64,000 nt of DNA, taken from positions 44,256,978 to 44,320,977 of the forward strand of contig OZ024826.1 in NCBI GenBank assembly GCA_964016985.1. Direction: 5' to 3'. Positions 11,333 through 20,875 of the stretch are shown one piece after another. The position numbers and the translations under genes were made by a program. The stretch is from Anodontia alba (Eukaryota; Mollusca; Bivalvia; Lucinida; Lucinidae). Positions within the stretch are counted from its first letter, which is position 1. The number at the start of each line of letters is the position of its first letter. The notes below the pieces were generated by a model, which did not search any database, was not told where the DNA came from, and saw only the letters and a program-made list of their open reading frames with translations.

Positions 11333-11806
11333 CATCCGTCCGTTTACCCACCCATCCCGTTTGTCCCTCCCTTAAAAATATGTATAATTGGGGCGAAACG
11401 ACCCACGGGCGAAACGACTCGAGGCCGAAATGACACATAAGGGCGAATCGACCCACCCCTAAATCAGGGCGAAACGACAAGACGAATCGACCCGGCGAAA
11501 GACCCACGGGCGAAAACCAATAGTTGAACCACGGCGAAACCATCTAACTACGTCGCATGCGGTGCGGATTCAATGATTCCGAGTACAATTCTTTAGCTGC
11601 TCTTGAGAGGTATGTGTTTGATAGTTGTTTTTGCGTTTTTAACCCCGGTTGCGCGAAAGGCTCTGTTTAGTCTATGCGGATGCGCAGTCTCTCACGTTTA
11701 TTTTTCTTATCTATTAACGCTCAGCACACTGTGTGTTAATTCTCAGCAGACGACATTTTGAAACAGTTTTCTTATTTTGCCGAGGGAACAAATTTTGACA
11801 TTTCAT
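11333..11806. repeat. ~490-bp tandem duplication, copy 2
   Basis: Same marker order as copy 1 (CATCCGTC at 11333, ACCATCTAAC at 11539, GACGACATTTTG at 11749). The offset drift (480, 496, 491) reflects small indels in the GAAAC motif array. It runs into the complete hairpin element at 11744-11890. Confidence 0.8.
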
Positions 11807-11890
11807 GCATATTGTCTCCAATGGAGACAAAGTGCATGAAATGTCAGATCCTGTTTCCTGGGAAAGATATCAACAATTTGTTGTCTGCTG
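11744..11890. mobile_element. Hairpin MITE (CAGCAGAC / GTCTGCTG ends)
   Basis: Outer inverted ends CAGCAGAC (11744) and GTCTGCTG (11883-11890) enclose a central hairpin: GACATTTCATGCA (11797) pairs with TGCATGAAATGTC (11833-11845), with an inner TGTCTCCA/TGGAGACA stem. The same arrangement, with longer arms, is at 38375-38529; fragments are at 18781-18885 and 38600-38656. About 147 bp, non-coding. Confidence 0.75.
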
Positions 11891-12299
11891 ATAAACATAT
11901 CAAAATTATCGAAGTTGATTTATTTATTTTATTTTATTTTATTTCTAATTAAGATGTATTTTCTTTTATCGTGTCACCGTCTTTAATGGCGCCGACACAT
12001 ATGATAATGGTGCTTACCGCATATGCGAAGAACGAACATTCAGTCGCTACTGCGCATCCGCGCAGTCTCGCCAAAGCCTTTATTATTAGCACACACATAG
12101 TAGAGAACTAGACGAAGGTCCGTTCTGCATTAATTACCGGTTTAAAACATCTATCATGACATAATCAGTGTTTGGGGCTGCCTGAAATTCAATTTGTGGC
12201 AGATTTCATTTTTCATCTGTAAATAAAATCATATTATCTGATAAATTAAGCCATTGCTTTAAAAAAAACAACAACTTGTACTTGATCTTTTAGGAGTTA
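11891..12299. other. No gene recognised
   Basis: AT-rich spacer with a short segment (GCGCATCCGCGCAGTCTC near 12052) similar to a stretch in the 490-bp duplication. No coding motif. Confidence 0.4.
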
Positions 12300-13125
12300 A
12301 TCATGTGCTAATGAGAACTGCAGTATTAGCTGACACTTTAGAATTTGATGCATATTTAGACACTGATTGTCAAGATATTTCAGGTGAGTGTGATTTACAT
12401 GAACATATCAGCAATTTATTACGGAAAATTCAAAACAATAATGGCAGACAAGAACCAAATTTAGACAGTTTTCCATACAATGAACTTGACCGCGAAATTA
12501 CAGAACAGGAAGTTCGAAAAGCAGTTTTCAAAAAAAAAAAAAAAAAAAAAACCAAGTCTCCAGGACCCGACATTCTCTGTACTGAACTTATTAAGGCCGC
12601 CTATAATATAATTTCACCATTCATTTATTCTGTCCCATTTTGATACACTCTTTGAAACTTTGAAAATTCTGAATACCCAAAAGTTGGGCACTCGGCTACA
12701 AAGTCCCTATTTGCAAGGGCGGTAACTTCGCTGAAGGAAAAAAAAAAAAAAAACGTGGAATAACACTAAATAATATATTAGCTAAAATATACTTTCATGT
12801 TCTTTTAAATCGCTTAACGTCATGGACAGAAATACACGAAAAAGTATCCAACTGTCAATTCGGTTATCAAAAGGGCAAGAACACTGCTGACTGTATCTTT
12901 ACTTGCATTCCATTATTACCAAATTTCTAAATAGCGGCCAAAAATTATATGCAGTCTTTATTGGTTACGAGAAATGCTTCTATAAGATAGATCATATTTC
13001 TATGGCACAAACTTATCTCTGAAAAGGTAAGTAGCAAAATGACCAAAAGATGGTATAATTGCTTTGTTTGCATATAACTGGTATGTTTCTACGGCCAAAT
13101 CAGTAGCCTGTTTCTTAAAGACAAA
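12300..13125 (+). pseudogene. Decayed LINE reverse transcriptase
   Basis: The plus strand shows pieces of a non-LTR reverse transcriptase in order but in different frames. From 12305 a linker precedes ITEQEVRKAV, a poly-A run of 22 (12530-12551) where KLKKNK-like residues are expected, then KSPGPDILCTELIKAA (thumb/finger region). Next comes ALGYKVPICKGGNFAEG (near 12690), a second A-run (about 12738-12754), RGITLNNILAKIY, LNRLTSW, and QFGYQKGKNTADCIF (near 12855), then KLYAVFIGYEKCF (near 12950), where the catalytic aspartate of the usual FID motif is missing. In-frame stops follow. The family is the RT of an animal LINE. The palm YADD box, the endonuclease and the 3' end are not seen. It is a fossil whose poly-A runs suggest slippage expansion. 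Confidence 0.75.
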
Positions 13126-14580
13126 CTTACTAATTAAAGTGAATGGTCGATTAACTTTTACACCTGTAATTGTTATTTTTCATTTTATTAGATCGAAAAA
13201 GAGATAAAAAAAAAAAAAAAAAAAACAAAACAAAAAAAAACAGAAATTAATATAATCTGTATTTAATATAATTTTTCAATTAATTAAACTCATCTCGGAC
13301 CCAATAATTGGGTCCAAGAAATCATATAAGCTGAAAATGCTATCTTTAGTATTTTGAAAATGCTTATCGGTTTATTTTCTTTGATCGTTCTCATTGTAGA
13401 CATGAGTTAGAAAAGCGACATGTAGCGTTGTTTCAAGCCACATTGGGCTTATTGTACACTGCTTTTCTTGTTTCTGAGCACTATCATCTTCCATTTCTTA
13501 TGGACTACGATATGTGCATATCAATTAGTTTTCACTGTGTAGAATATCTTCAATTTTGTACGTTGTTGAGCAGAAATAAGACACATAGATGTGGTTTAAA
13601 AATGCATCCTTATATTCTGTGTTTTAGAGCAGAAATAAGAAACGTCATAAATTAAAACCTGTACTGTGTAGAGCATTTTCGCCTGTGTATGACTCTTTAA
13701 ACGGGACTTACCATGCTATCTCGATTCCCAAGAAAATTGCCAATTGTACGATGTTTGAGCAGAAATAAGAAAAACGTCGCTTTAAAATGTGTGTTAAATA
13801 GCAGAAATAAGAAATTAGAGGTTCCTGTGCATCCATATATTGCCTGTTTATGGTGGCTTTAACGTGGTTTCCAAATCATATATCGGTTAACGTAATTCAT
13901 AGGGCGAAAACAGGTGTGTTTGTTTAGTTTAGTTTTTTTATTTTTTGGAATAAAATTTATTCGTATTAATTTGTTTACCGTCAACACGCCTGTTCTTTGC
14001 TCTAGATGGAACAACAACGGAAAACGATACATATTTTAAACCATTTAAAATGAACAGTAAAACTCAGACATGAAAAACATTCTCATCAGAAGCATATATA
14101 CAATGAAAATATATGACAGTATAACATACTTTAATTTAAAAATATAATGCACATTTGTGAAGCACACATTAAAGTAGCCCTAAGATGAATTGTATGAACA
14201 GAGCAGTCCTTTGGACAAATATGAGCTGCGTCATGAGAAAACCTGTTGTATGGCATACGATTCCATCAAATGCGTAGATCAGACTGCAGTCTGATCCGAG
14301 CGATTTGTTGATCGCTGCCTTTGTTCGCTGATTTGTCATGCAATAAGATAGATTTTTTTTTGTTTCAGAGAATGGTTGGAAACACTACATAAATAATCCT
14401 TGAATCAACACAGAACCAGGAAGTATGCCGTTATTTTATATTTCAGCACTTTGCGTCACATTTCAGAGATACATGTCATTCATTTGTCATTAAACTTGCT
14501 GCACTTCAGTCGTCGTCTGGTCCGTAGATTCGGCCAAACTCTCTCAGTAACTGTGATACGGAGATCTCATCCGCGGTGTA
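13126..14580. other. No gene; GCAGAAATAAGAAA motif repeats
   Basis: Poly-A run near 13207-13226. Between about 13568 and 13830 the motif AGCAGAAATAAGA occurs four times at irregular spacing; the same motif follows hairpin elements elsewhere (about 29330, 37275). Short palindrome CAGACTGCAGTCTG at about 14280. The 3' part lies just downstream of the MULE transposase stop. Confidence 0.45.
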
Positions 14581-14722
14581 TTATTCCCAGATCTGCTGGA
14601 GTCTGTTCTGTAGGCGTGTGTAGAGGGTTCTCTGGTCTCGAAGGATCTGTTCCTCGGACACCAGATGCTGGGTGAGCTCCACAAGGTCGGCTTCGCATCG
14701 TAGAAGGGGGACGGGAAGGTAG

Positions 14723-14739
14723 AATGTCTGGCTGGCTCT
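14723..14739. repeat. SINE target-site duplication, left
   Basis: AATGTCTGGCTGGCTCT, identical over 17 bp to 15044-15060. Confidence 0.9.
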
Positions 14740-15043
14740 GCCGGCCTCGGTGGCTCAGTTGGATGCGCCGTCCGACTGAAGACCAGGAGGTCGCGGGTTC
14801 AACCCCCGCCGAGGTCGGCAACATTCTTTCGTGGAGATTGATCATGAACTATTTTCTACAGTCATTCTCTCCCTTCCGTTGATTCAAGAAGGGCAGTTGT
14901 CAGTTTCTGGCGAAAGAATGTGCACAATACTGGTTAACCGCTTAGAGGACTATGCCTGCCCAGTAAATGTGTGGTTAGGTAAACTGACCGCGCTCGACAT
15001 GACCCTATTGGGTTGACTGGGCCGTAAAACCTCAACACAAACA
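14740..15043 (+). mobile_element. Full-length tRNA-derived SINE (family A)
   Basis: A 304-bp insertion between perfect 17-bp target duplications. It starts with a tRNA-like head (14743-14816) and continues with a body whose landmarks are ACATTCTTTCGTGGAGATTG, AAGAAGGGCAGTTGTCAG, GCGAAAGAATGTGCACAATA and TGACTGGGCCGTAAAACCTC, ending in an AACACAAACAAA tail. The body recurs at 47195-47425 (without the head) and, inverted and truncated, at 32686-32785. Mobilisation would depend on the reverse transcriptase of a partner LINE; none in the window shares its 3' tail as far as I can see. It interrupts the transposase reading frame. Confidence 0.9.
14743..14816 (+). tRNA. tRNA-like SINE head (Phe-like GAA anticodon loop), not a functional tRNA
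   Basis: Acceptor stem GGCCTCG / CGAGGTC pairs over all seven positions with one G-T wobble. The T arm GCGGG-TTCAACC-CCCGC pairs perfectly. A-box TGGCTCAGTTGG and B-box GGTTCAACC are close to the pol III consensus. The anticodon loop CTGAAGA would give GAA, but the anticodon stem has two mismatches and the D-stem one. Position at the 5' end of a SINE with target duplications indicates a promoter-bearing head rather than a working tRNA gene. Confidence 0.7.
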
Positions 15044-15060
15044 AATGTCTGGCTGGCTCT
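15044..15060. repeat. SINE target-site duplication, right
   Basis: AATGTCTGGCTGGCTCT, second copy. It still lies in the transposase frame. Confidence 0.9.
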
Positions 15061-15347
15061 TCCTGCGTTGGCGATCAGGCGGGTGTGCCATCCATCTACG
15101 TCGTTATTCGTCCTCACTCGCTGTTGGTGAACTGACCACGTCCTCGGCCACCATGTTTCTTTGTCAAGCCACGTCGATCGGATGTACCTGTTCAGCTGCT
15201 GTAGTTCTGGTGAGTTGGCTCTCTGGTCTTGTTGGTCGAAGGCTCCCACGATATCCGTTGGTGGCAGGAACGGGAGAGCTAGAAGAGAACGGACGTATCT
15301 GTATTCTGCTCCAGGCTGCGTGTATGTAGTCGCCAACCCCAAATTAT

Positions 15348-15923
15348 GGCAAGCCGTTTTACTATTTAATCTATAAATCAGATATCTGATTTAATATATC
15401 AGATATCTTATATAATATATAAGATATCTGATATATTTTATCAGATATCTTATATAAATAAGACATCTTATATGTCAATTAAGATATCTTATATGCTATA
15501 TAAGATATCTGATACGCTATATAAGATATCTTAATTGGCATATAAGATATCTTATATGCTATTTAAGATATCTCATATGCTATATAAGATATCTTATATA
15601 GGATATGATATCTTATTTACTAAAGAAGATACCTCATTTATTCAATTAAATAAGATATCTCATTTAGTATTTTAGTATATCAGATGTCTTATTTAGTATA
15701 TCAGATATCTATATTAATATATTAGAGAGCTTATTTAAGTAAATAAGATATATGTGAAATTAAATAAGATATCTAATATGATATATCAGATATCTTAATA
15801 GGATATAAGATATCTTATATAGGCTGATATACTTATTCAGATATCTTTTATCCTATATTAGATATCTTATACCCTATATAAGATATCTGATATAATGCAT
15901 AATAAATAGTAAAATGGCTTGCC
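15348..15923. mobile_element. TIR element 1 filled with 21-bp GATATC palindrome array
   Basis: Left end GGCAAGCCGTTTTACTATTT (15348) is the inverse of AATAGTAAAATGGCTTGCC (ending 15923), one mismatch. In between, GATATC occurs exactly 19 times: 15381, 15402, 15423, 15444, 15483, 15504, 15525, 15546, 15567, 15588, 15607, 15654, 15704, 15768, 15789, 15809, 15840, 15861 and 15882; most steps are exactly 21 bp, and some gaps hold one-base variants. The unit resembles TATAAGATATCTTATATG, itself near-palindromic. Non-coding. It truncates the MULE pseudogene. Confidence 0.8.
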
Positions 15924-15924
15924 A

Positions 15925-16450
15925 GCAAGCCGTTTTACTATTTATTCTATAAATAAGATATCTGATTTAATATATCAGATATCTTATATAATATATAAGA
16001 TATCTGATATACTATATCAGATATCTTATATAAAATAGATATCTTATGTCAATTAAGATATCTAATATGCTATACAAGATATCTGATATGCTATATAAGA
16101 TATCTCATATAGGATATACGATATCTTATTTACTAAAGAAGATATCTCATTAATTCAATCAAATAAGATATCTCATTTAGTATATCAGATATCTTATTTA
16201 GTATATTAGATATCTATATTGGTAAATAAGATATATGCAGAAATAAATAAGATATCTCATATATTATATCAGATATTTTATATAGGATATAAGATATCTA
16301 ATATAGGATATAAGATATCTGAATTAGTATATCAGATATCTTAAATCCTAAATTAGATATCTTATATCCTATATAAGATATCTGATGTAATATAGAAGAT
16401 ATCTATTTTGCTTAATAAATAGTAAAACGGTAAAATAGTAAAAATAGCCT
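15925..16450. mobile_element. TIR element 2 filled with 21-bp GATATC palindrome array
   Basis: Begins GCAAGCCGTTTTACTATTTA one base after element 1 ends and closes with TAAATAGTAAAACGG (16416-16430) plus a short duplicated remnant to AGCCTTG. GATATC occurs exactly 20 times, from 15957 to 16398: 15957, 15978, 15999, 16020, 16038, 16057, 16078, 16099, 16120, 16141, 16167, 16188, 16209, 16251, 16293, 16314, 16335, 16356, 16377 and 16398. One-base variants sit at 16230 and 16272, keeping the 21-bp phase. Order and variants parallel element 1, so the two are copies of one element. Confidence 0.8.
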
Positions 16451-17659
16451 TGATTCAATCGCCCAAAAGTCATATATTTTTAAAATTTCTCCGTTCGCTA
16501 TAACCTCTCATTCGATAGATCTATTTAATATCTATATATCTATAGTAAAATATTGAATAAATTATTTTATTAAAAATGGCCCACAGGTTGCAGAATATAG
16601 CTATATTTGAAAAATGCGGGGCGAAAATGTGTAATGATTACACAGACACAGGTCTTGTGTACACATGATACTAGAATGAATTGCAAAAGAGGTTGTAAGA
16701 ATTGGAAAATAAAAATAAAATTGGTAACCATTGATAGTATTATAAAGATTATTTAGCTTCAAAAAGGAAAACAAATATATATATTTATAATAATATAAAC
16801 TTATTTATTTAATTTTTGTTTATGTCGAATTATGTTTTTATTCGGCAACTTATTGAAGCTTTAATGAAAATTTGATATAATTACTTTTGACCATAGTAAA
16901 ACTACAAACTGCTTAATTACTTGTTTTTTGTTTTTTTAATGACGAAACAAAATGCTTTGTCGGGATACAAGAAAAATATCTAAATGCGCGGCCACTCTTG
17001 CTATGTTTTCTTAATAACAATTACTGCTAATGAATGCCAATTATGTCCTTAACTTGACGAAAGAAAACAATGAAATAACTTTTTACATAATTGACATGCA
17101 TGCTTATGCGCAATTTTAATTGCACAAACAGAATCAAATCCAACATTTGATCTTTTTGCATAAACTAGTACTTTAATTGACACGATTTGCTCATTTTAGA
17201 TTCCTGTACATAAAGAAGGATTGAAGTACATAGTTCATAATCATGACTTCATCTAAGTGCGTGCGTGTACAAAATTTTGACTATAAAAAACTGAATGAGG
17301 GTGAGGCTCTCTCTCTCAAAGGTTGTTCTCTAAATCTGTGAATAACACGAGTCTCTCCAAATAAAAGCAGCATTAAATATGACGTGCCTTCATTGTAGTT
17401 CCAGATCAGCATGTGCATACATTTTTCTCTGATAGAATGTGCAAGCGGTGTTAAATATGTATATTTAATAAATAATTTATAATATTTAAAAAAAATACAT
17501 TAAAACAAAATAATAATTGATATTATTTTCAGAAATAATTATTGTAGTAATCTTTAACTGTATATCATAATTCGGAAAATAAATAATCCTATGCTGGTCC
17601 TATTTTGTTTCATAAAATGGTTCTCTATCTGGGAAATTAAAACATAATGATACAAATGA
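16451..17659. other. AT-rich, no gene recognised
   Basis: Very AT-rich. No reading frame with a recognisable motif. A segment near 17555-17635 (TAATTCGGAAAATAAATAAT, CCTATGCTGGTC) is repeated in altered form near 17728-17800, about 165 bp downstream. Confidence 0.4.
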
Positions 17660-17727
17660 TATTATTATTATTATTATTATTATTATTATCTACTACTACT
17701 ACTACTACTACTACTACTATTATTATG
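17660..17727. repeat. (ATT)n(ACT)n(ATT)n compound microsatellite
   Basis: ATT units to about 17689, ACT units to about 17718, then ATT again. Confidence 0.9.
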
Positions 17728-17960
17728 TTGTACATCGCAATTCCGAAGAATAAATATTATTATGCTGGTCATATTCGAAATGTTTTATTTGTAAAATAGC
17801 CACATGGATAGTTTATACTATCGTACATGTGTATTTAAGGGTAAAATATTGCTAATTACCGTATAAACCCTATTAGACACATTAAATTACCATCATACTG
17901 AAATTTGATCAAGTCTGTTTGGCTACCTGTTGATACAGCTTATACCTGCTATCTGAGTGG

Positions 17961-18025
17961 CAAACAGTGTAGACCTTGATAAAATACCCTTTGATGTAAT
18001 GTCTGATCAGGGTCACTGCCTTTTG
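17961..18025. repeat. ACAGTGTAGACC hairpin module, copy 1
   Basis: AACAGTGTAGACCTTGAT followed by TCTGATCAGGGTCACTG. The arms are inverse versions of each other with a ~25-nt loop. Similar modules lie at 18255-18320, 51718-51768 and 52003-52068. Confidence 0.5.
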
Positions 18026-18254
18026 TTATGGTGTGTTTATCCGAATCCTGAGGTTAAATACTATAAACTACTTCCTCAGTCAGATTCAATAAATTGTTCA
18101 CACCTTTTCAAACATTACCCTAAAGGCAATTGTTTCAAAAACAAACCTGGGATACCAGACGATTCGATTCTACTCTTTACAACACTTGCCCTATCTTTTT
18201 AACAAGGCCATTATAGAACGAACTGATTTGTCTAAACATTGCTGGGTAAGTGTA

Positions 18255-18320
18255 AAATAGTGTAGACCCTGAACACACAATGCGTAATGTGACATCTGAT
18301 CTGGGTCTACGCTGTTGGCA
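18255..18320. repeat. ACAGTGTAGACC hairpin module, copy 2
   Basis: ATAGTGTAGACCCTGAACAC and TCTGATCTGGGTCTACGCTG are inverted arms around a TAATGTGACA loop region. The minus-strand translation of this module (NSVDPDQ) is a repeat artefact. Confidence 0.55.
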
Positions 18321-18387
18321 CAGACCTCTCTGTCTAAAAACCTAGGATAGTAGTAACAGTCATAATCCAAGGAAAACGACATTTTCA

Positions 18388-18625
18388 TATATGTCCAGAA
18401 AGTATTACTCTTTTCCCAGAAGTGCATTTTCGTTACCCTAAGGTAACACAGGTAACAAGGGTAACAGTTGTACTTAAAGGCCATCTATTCCGAGGGTCAG
18501 GACATATCTACATATATGTCCAGAAAGTATTACTCTTTTCCCATAAGTGCATTTTCGTTACCCTAAGGTAACACAGGTAACAGGGGTAACAGGTGTACTT
18601 AAAGGCCATCTATTCCGAGGGTAAT
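18388..18625. repeat. ~125-bp tandem duplication with GTTACCCTAAGGTAAC palindrome
   Basis: TATATGTCCAGAAAGTATTA starts at 18388 and 18513. The two copies are nearly identical through TTAAAGGCCATCTATTCCGA. Each contains the palindrome GTTACCCTAAGGTAAC followed by CAGGTAACA.GGGTAACAG. Confidence 0.8.
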
Positions 18626-18780
18626 CCTGCGTCCCTCCCACTCCCCTCCCTCTCTTTGCGAAAACCTTGACAGGCGCATTCAAATCAGTATATCCAAAAA
18701 ATGAGGCCCGGAAAAGGCATGCAGTCAGCGCAATATACATTGTAGTTGAAAAGGCCATGAAACCGCATGCTTGGTAATTT

Positions 18781-18885
18781 TTCAGCAGATGAAATAAATA
18801 TTGAAACATTTTTTTTCTTTTTTATTTTTCTTAGAAAACAGGATTTGACATGGAAACAATTTGCATGAACTGTCAAGTAATAATG
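18781..18885. repeat. Degenerate copy of the CAGCAGAC hairpin MITE
   Basis: TTCAGCAGATGA at 18781, then ATTGAAACATTTTTT, AAAACAGGATTTGACATGG and ATTTGCATGAACTGTCAAG. This is the same order as the 11.75-kb and 38.4-kb copies, but the right arm is shortened and diverged. Confidence 0.5.
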
Positions 18886-19434
18886 GATGTCCATGAACAG
18901 AGACAATTACAGACCATATCCTACCAATGACACCAAAAGGAAGAGCAAACAAACCGAGAATGACAGACAAGACATAAGCAAAGAAAAGCAAAGCAACCTT
19001 GCTTATAAAACTTTTTTTTTTCATGCTGAACATGAAATTTTCTCTGCTAATAAATAAGAAGTTGGCATTTTCATATTTATTAGTAGAGAAATTTTCACAC
19101 CCAGTAATGTTCAGCAAGAAAGAATTGGCAATTGATGGTAATTTGAGACTTAATAGCATGAAAAATTTCAAGCTCAAGTGAGTTGAGCATGAAAAGTTTT
19201 ATAACCTCGGGACCAGCTCTCGCTTCCCCTACAAGATGATCACAGTGCTAGACAGGATCCAAGAAACACAACAATAAGACAACAAACAGGAGAAAAAAAC
19301 CGCAGCAAGCGGTCACAAGGCCACACAAAGAAGACCCAACAGAACACATTACGAAAACATGCCTATTCAAATATATTGAAACTTTTACAACCAAAAATGG
19401 AAAATTTTCAAATAAAAAATTCTGACATTTACAT

Positions 19435-20215
19435 ATTTCTGCTCAAAACATAGATTGTGGGTATGCGTTCGAACGGCCTCGACGAGCAAAATAAGAAAAA
19501 TAATGTATACCCTTGTAAACCCAAGTTTTAAAAAGTGGATCACAGTGGGATTTAAGCGGGGTCAAATTTATATATGCGTGTTTTCGTGATGCACCACCAT
19601 AGAATCATAGGCAGACATTAAAAAAGACCTCATAGGTTTTATGGTAAACCCAATGGCAACCGGCTATCAGTGCATTTACCGTTATTTTTTTACGGGCACC
19701 TGTAGAACTTTTACAGGAGCTATCTCGTACAATGGGGTATGGATGGTAGGCTTCACGGATACGGTGCGGTACTTCACACCCCTACTCTGCTAAACGTTAC
19801 GTATCTTGCCCTAGTATGCACTGCCTAGCAAGGTGATTCCTATCAATAATCTACGGGCGCACGTAAAAATTTACAGTAAATGCGCTGGTAACCAGTTGCC
19901 AATTATTTTACCGTAAAATCTAGGGGATTTTTACAGTGGGTTATATAGTAAACCTCTCGATTATGGTGGTTGGGGTTGGGGGTGGAGCCGGGTGGGAGCT
20001 AAATTGATTTTACTGGTACCAAATCGTCACCCTAGATTCAAATATTATAACATTACGAAAACATGTCAACATAATTTTGACACCCTTAAACCCCACTTTC
20101 ATATAGTAAAACAGGGGTTTACAAGGGTATACATTATTTTTTTTGTTTCTACTCAAAACATAGATTGTGCCGCCTTGGCGAGGCAGTTCTAACGAGTACC
20201 CACAATCTATGTTTG
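19435..20215. mobile_element. Foldback element with ~90-bp inverted ends, carrying a nested element
   Basis: The left end CAAAACATAGATTGTGGGTA..AATAATGTATACCCTTGTAA (19440-19525) is the inverse of TTTACAAGGGTATACATTAT..CCCACAATCTATG (20115-20212). The right end retains a full hairpin (GCCGCCTTGGCGAGGC) that the left end has partly lost. The inner part holds a second inverted-repeat element (19618-19940). Total ~780 bp, non-coding. Confidence 0.65.
19618..19940. mobile_element. Nested MITE with ~90-bp inverted arms
   Basis: The left arm (TAGGTTTTATGGTAAACCCA, TGGCAACCGGCTATCAG, GCATTTACCGTTATTTTTTT) is the inverse of the right arm (AAAATTTACAGTAAATGCGC, CTGGTAACCAGTTGCCA, TTTACCGTAAAATCTAGGGG). 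The loop is ~100 bp. It sits inside the 19435-20215 element, so it is the younger insertion. Confidence 0.65.
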
Positions 20216-20571
20216 AAAAATATATGAAAAATATCAGTTTATTTATCTGAAAATGTTAAGTTTTTGGAGGCCAAATTTTCTATATATTTGGATAGGCATA
20301 CTTTCGTAATGAAAAATACAAAATACAAATTGAGTTACAAAACCAGTTTTCTGTGAAAAAATAGAAAAAAAAATCACCACTTTGTCGTCTGCTGAAATAG
20401 CCCAGATAGTGATAAAGGTAATGAGCATCTCATGTTTCTCTATAATATATAAATAGAACCAGGATAAGCAGGGTATACAGTGTAGTTTTCGCAATTTGTT
20501 TCTAAGCCTAATGCAATTTTAATTCATTTAGAAAACATTCCTATTCAAATATTTAAAAAAACAAAAAACAG

Positions 20572-20584
20572 ATAAAAAGCTTGT
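20572..20584. repeat. SINE target-site duplication, left
   Basis: ATAAAAAGCTTGT, identical over 13 bp to 20876-20888. Confidence 0.85.
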
Positions 20585-20875
20585 TGTTGTGCGGAATTTT
20601 AACGCTACCAGGCACCCGAGACACATAGAGGCAGCGGCGATTGCTATGATATACATGTATTTGTACAGCCTTGCTTTCATGGATCACCCATGCACACTTG
20701 GTGCCGCTGTCTGTCACCAAACGCCGCCCTGTCCACTTTATACTCAACCCAGGGCACGTCGAGTATGAGCTAGGCGCACTAATGGTCTGAAAATTGTCTC
20801 GACCCGAGCGGGATTCGAACCCACGATATCCAGCTTGAAAGTCGAGTGCGCTAACCACTAGGCCACCCAACTCAC
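20585..20875 (-). mobile_element. tRNA-derived SINE (family B), full length
   Basis: A 291-bp insertion on the minus strand between perfect 13-bp target duplications. The 5' head, read on the minus strand, begins GTGAGTTGGGTGGCCTAGTG and has an A-box-like TGGCCTAGTGGT (plus 20854-20865) and a consensus B-box GGTTCGAATCC (plus 20811-20821). The acceptor stem is no longer complementary, as is usual for SINE heads. The body continues to a GTTAAAATTCCGCACAACAA tail. The antisense reading frame across it (GGLVVSALDFQ..GFESRSG) is a translation of the tRNA-like head seen repeatedly in animal genomes and is not a gene. Confidence 0.85.
20811..20865 (-). promoter_or_regulatory. Internal pol III promoter (A and B boxes) of SINE B
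   Basis: B-box GGTTCGAATCC and A-box TGGCCTAGTGGT on the minus strand, about 32 bp apart, the normal tRNA-type spacing. Confidence 0.65.

Larger units (their letters stand above)
14581..15347 (-). pseudogene. MULE-type transposase C-terminus, split by a SINE
   Basis: Minus strand. The 5' exon-like part (15345 to 15044) encodes YRYVRSLLALPFLPP, then WLDKETWWPRTWSVHQQ and VRTNNDVDGWHTRLI, the signature C-terminal segment of animal Mutator-like (MULE) transposase-related proteins. After removing the SINE and one target copy (14740-15060) the frame continues without loss into FYLPVPLLRCEADLVEL, HLVSEEQILRDQR and IWE, ending at a TAA (plus-strand TTA 14581-14583). So about 150 residues of C-terminus are intact apart from one insertion. 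The N-terminus, including the catalytic DDE core, is absent: the frame stops where the GATATC element begins at 15348. Recognition of the family is firm. Whether this was a transposon or a domesticated host gene cannot be told from this fragment. Confidence 0.75.

Noticed and set aside
14567..14845. 92-codon minus-strand frame (SAGVEPATSW)
   Set aside because: It reads antisense through the tRNA-like SINE head and out of frame with the transposase tail.
15381..16403. CRISPR-like regular array
   Set aside because: Repeats are 8-10 bp palindromes with 21-bp pitch and no unique spacers, in a eukaryotic repeat context; no cas genes.
18191..18484. 97-codon minus-strand frame (CANSVDPDQ)
   Set aside because: Covers the ACAGTGTAGACC hairpin module and the 125-bp duplication; repeat artefact.
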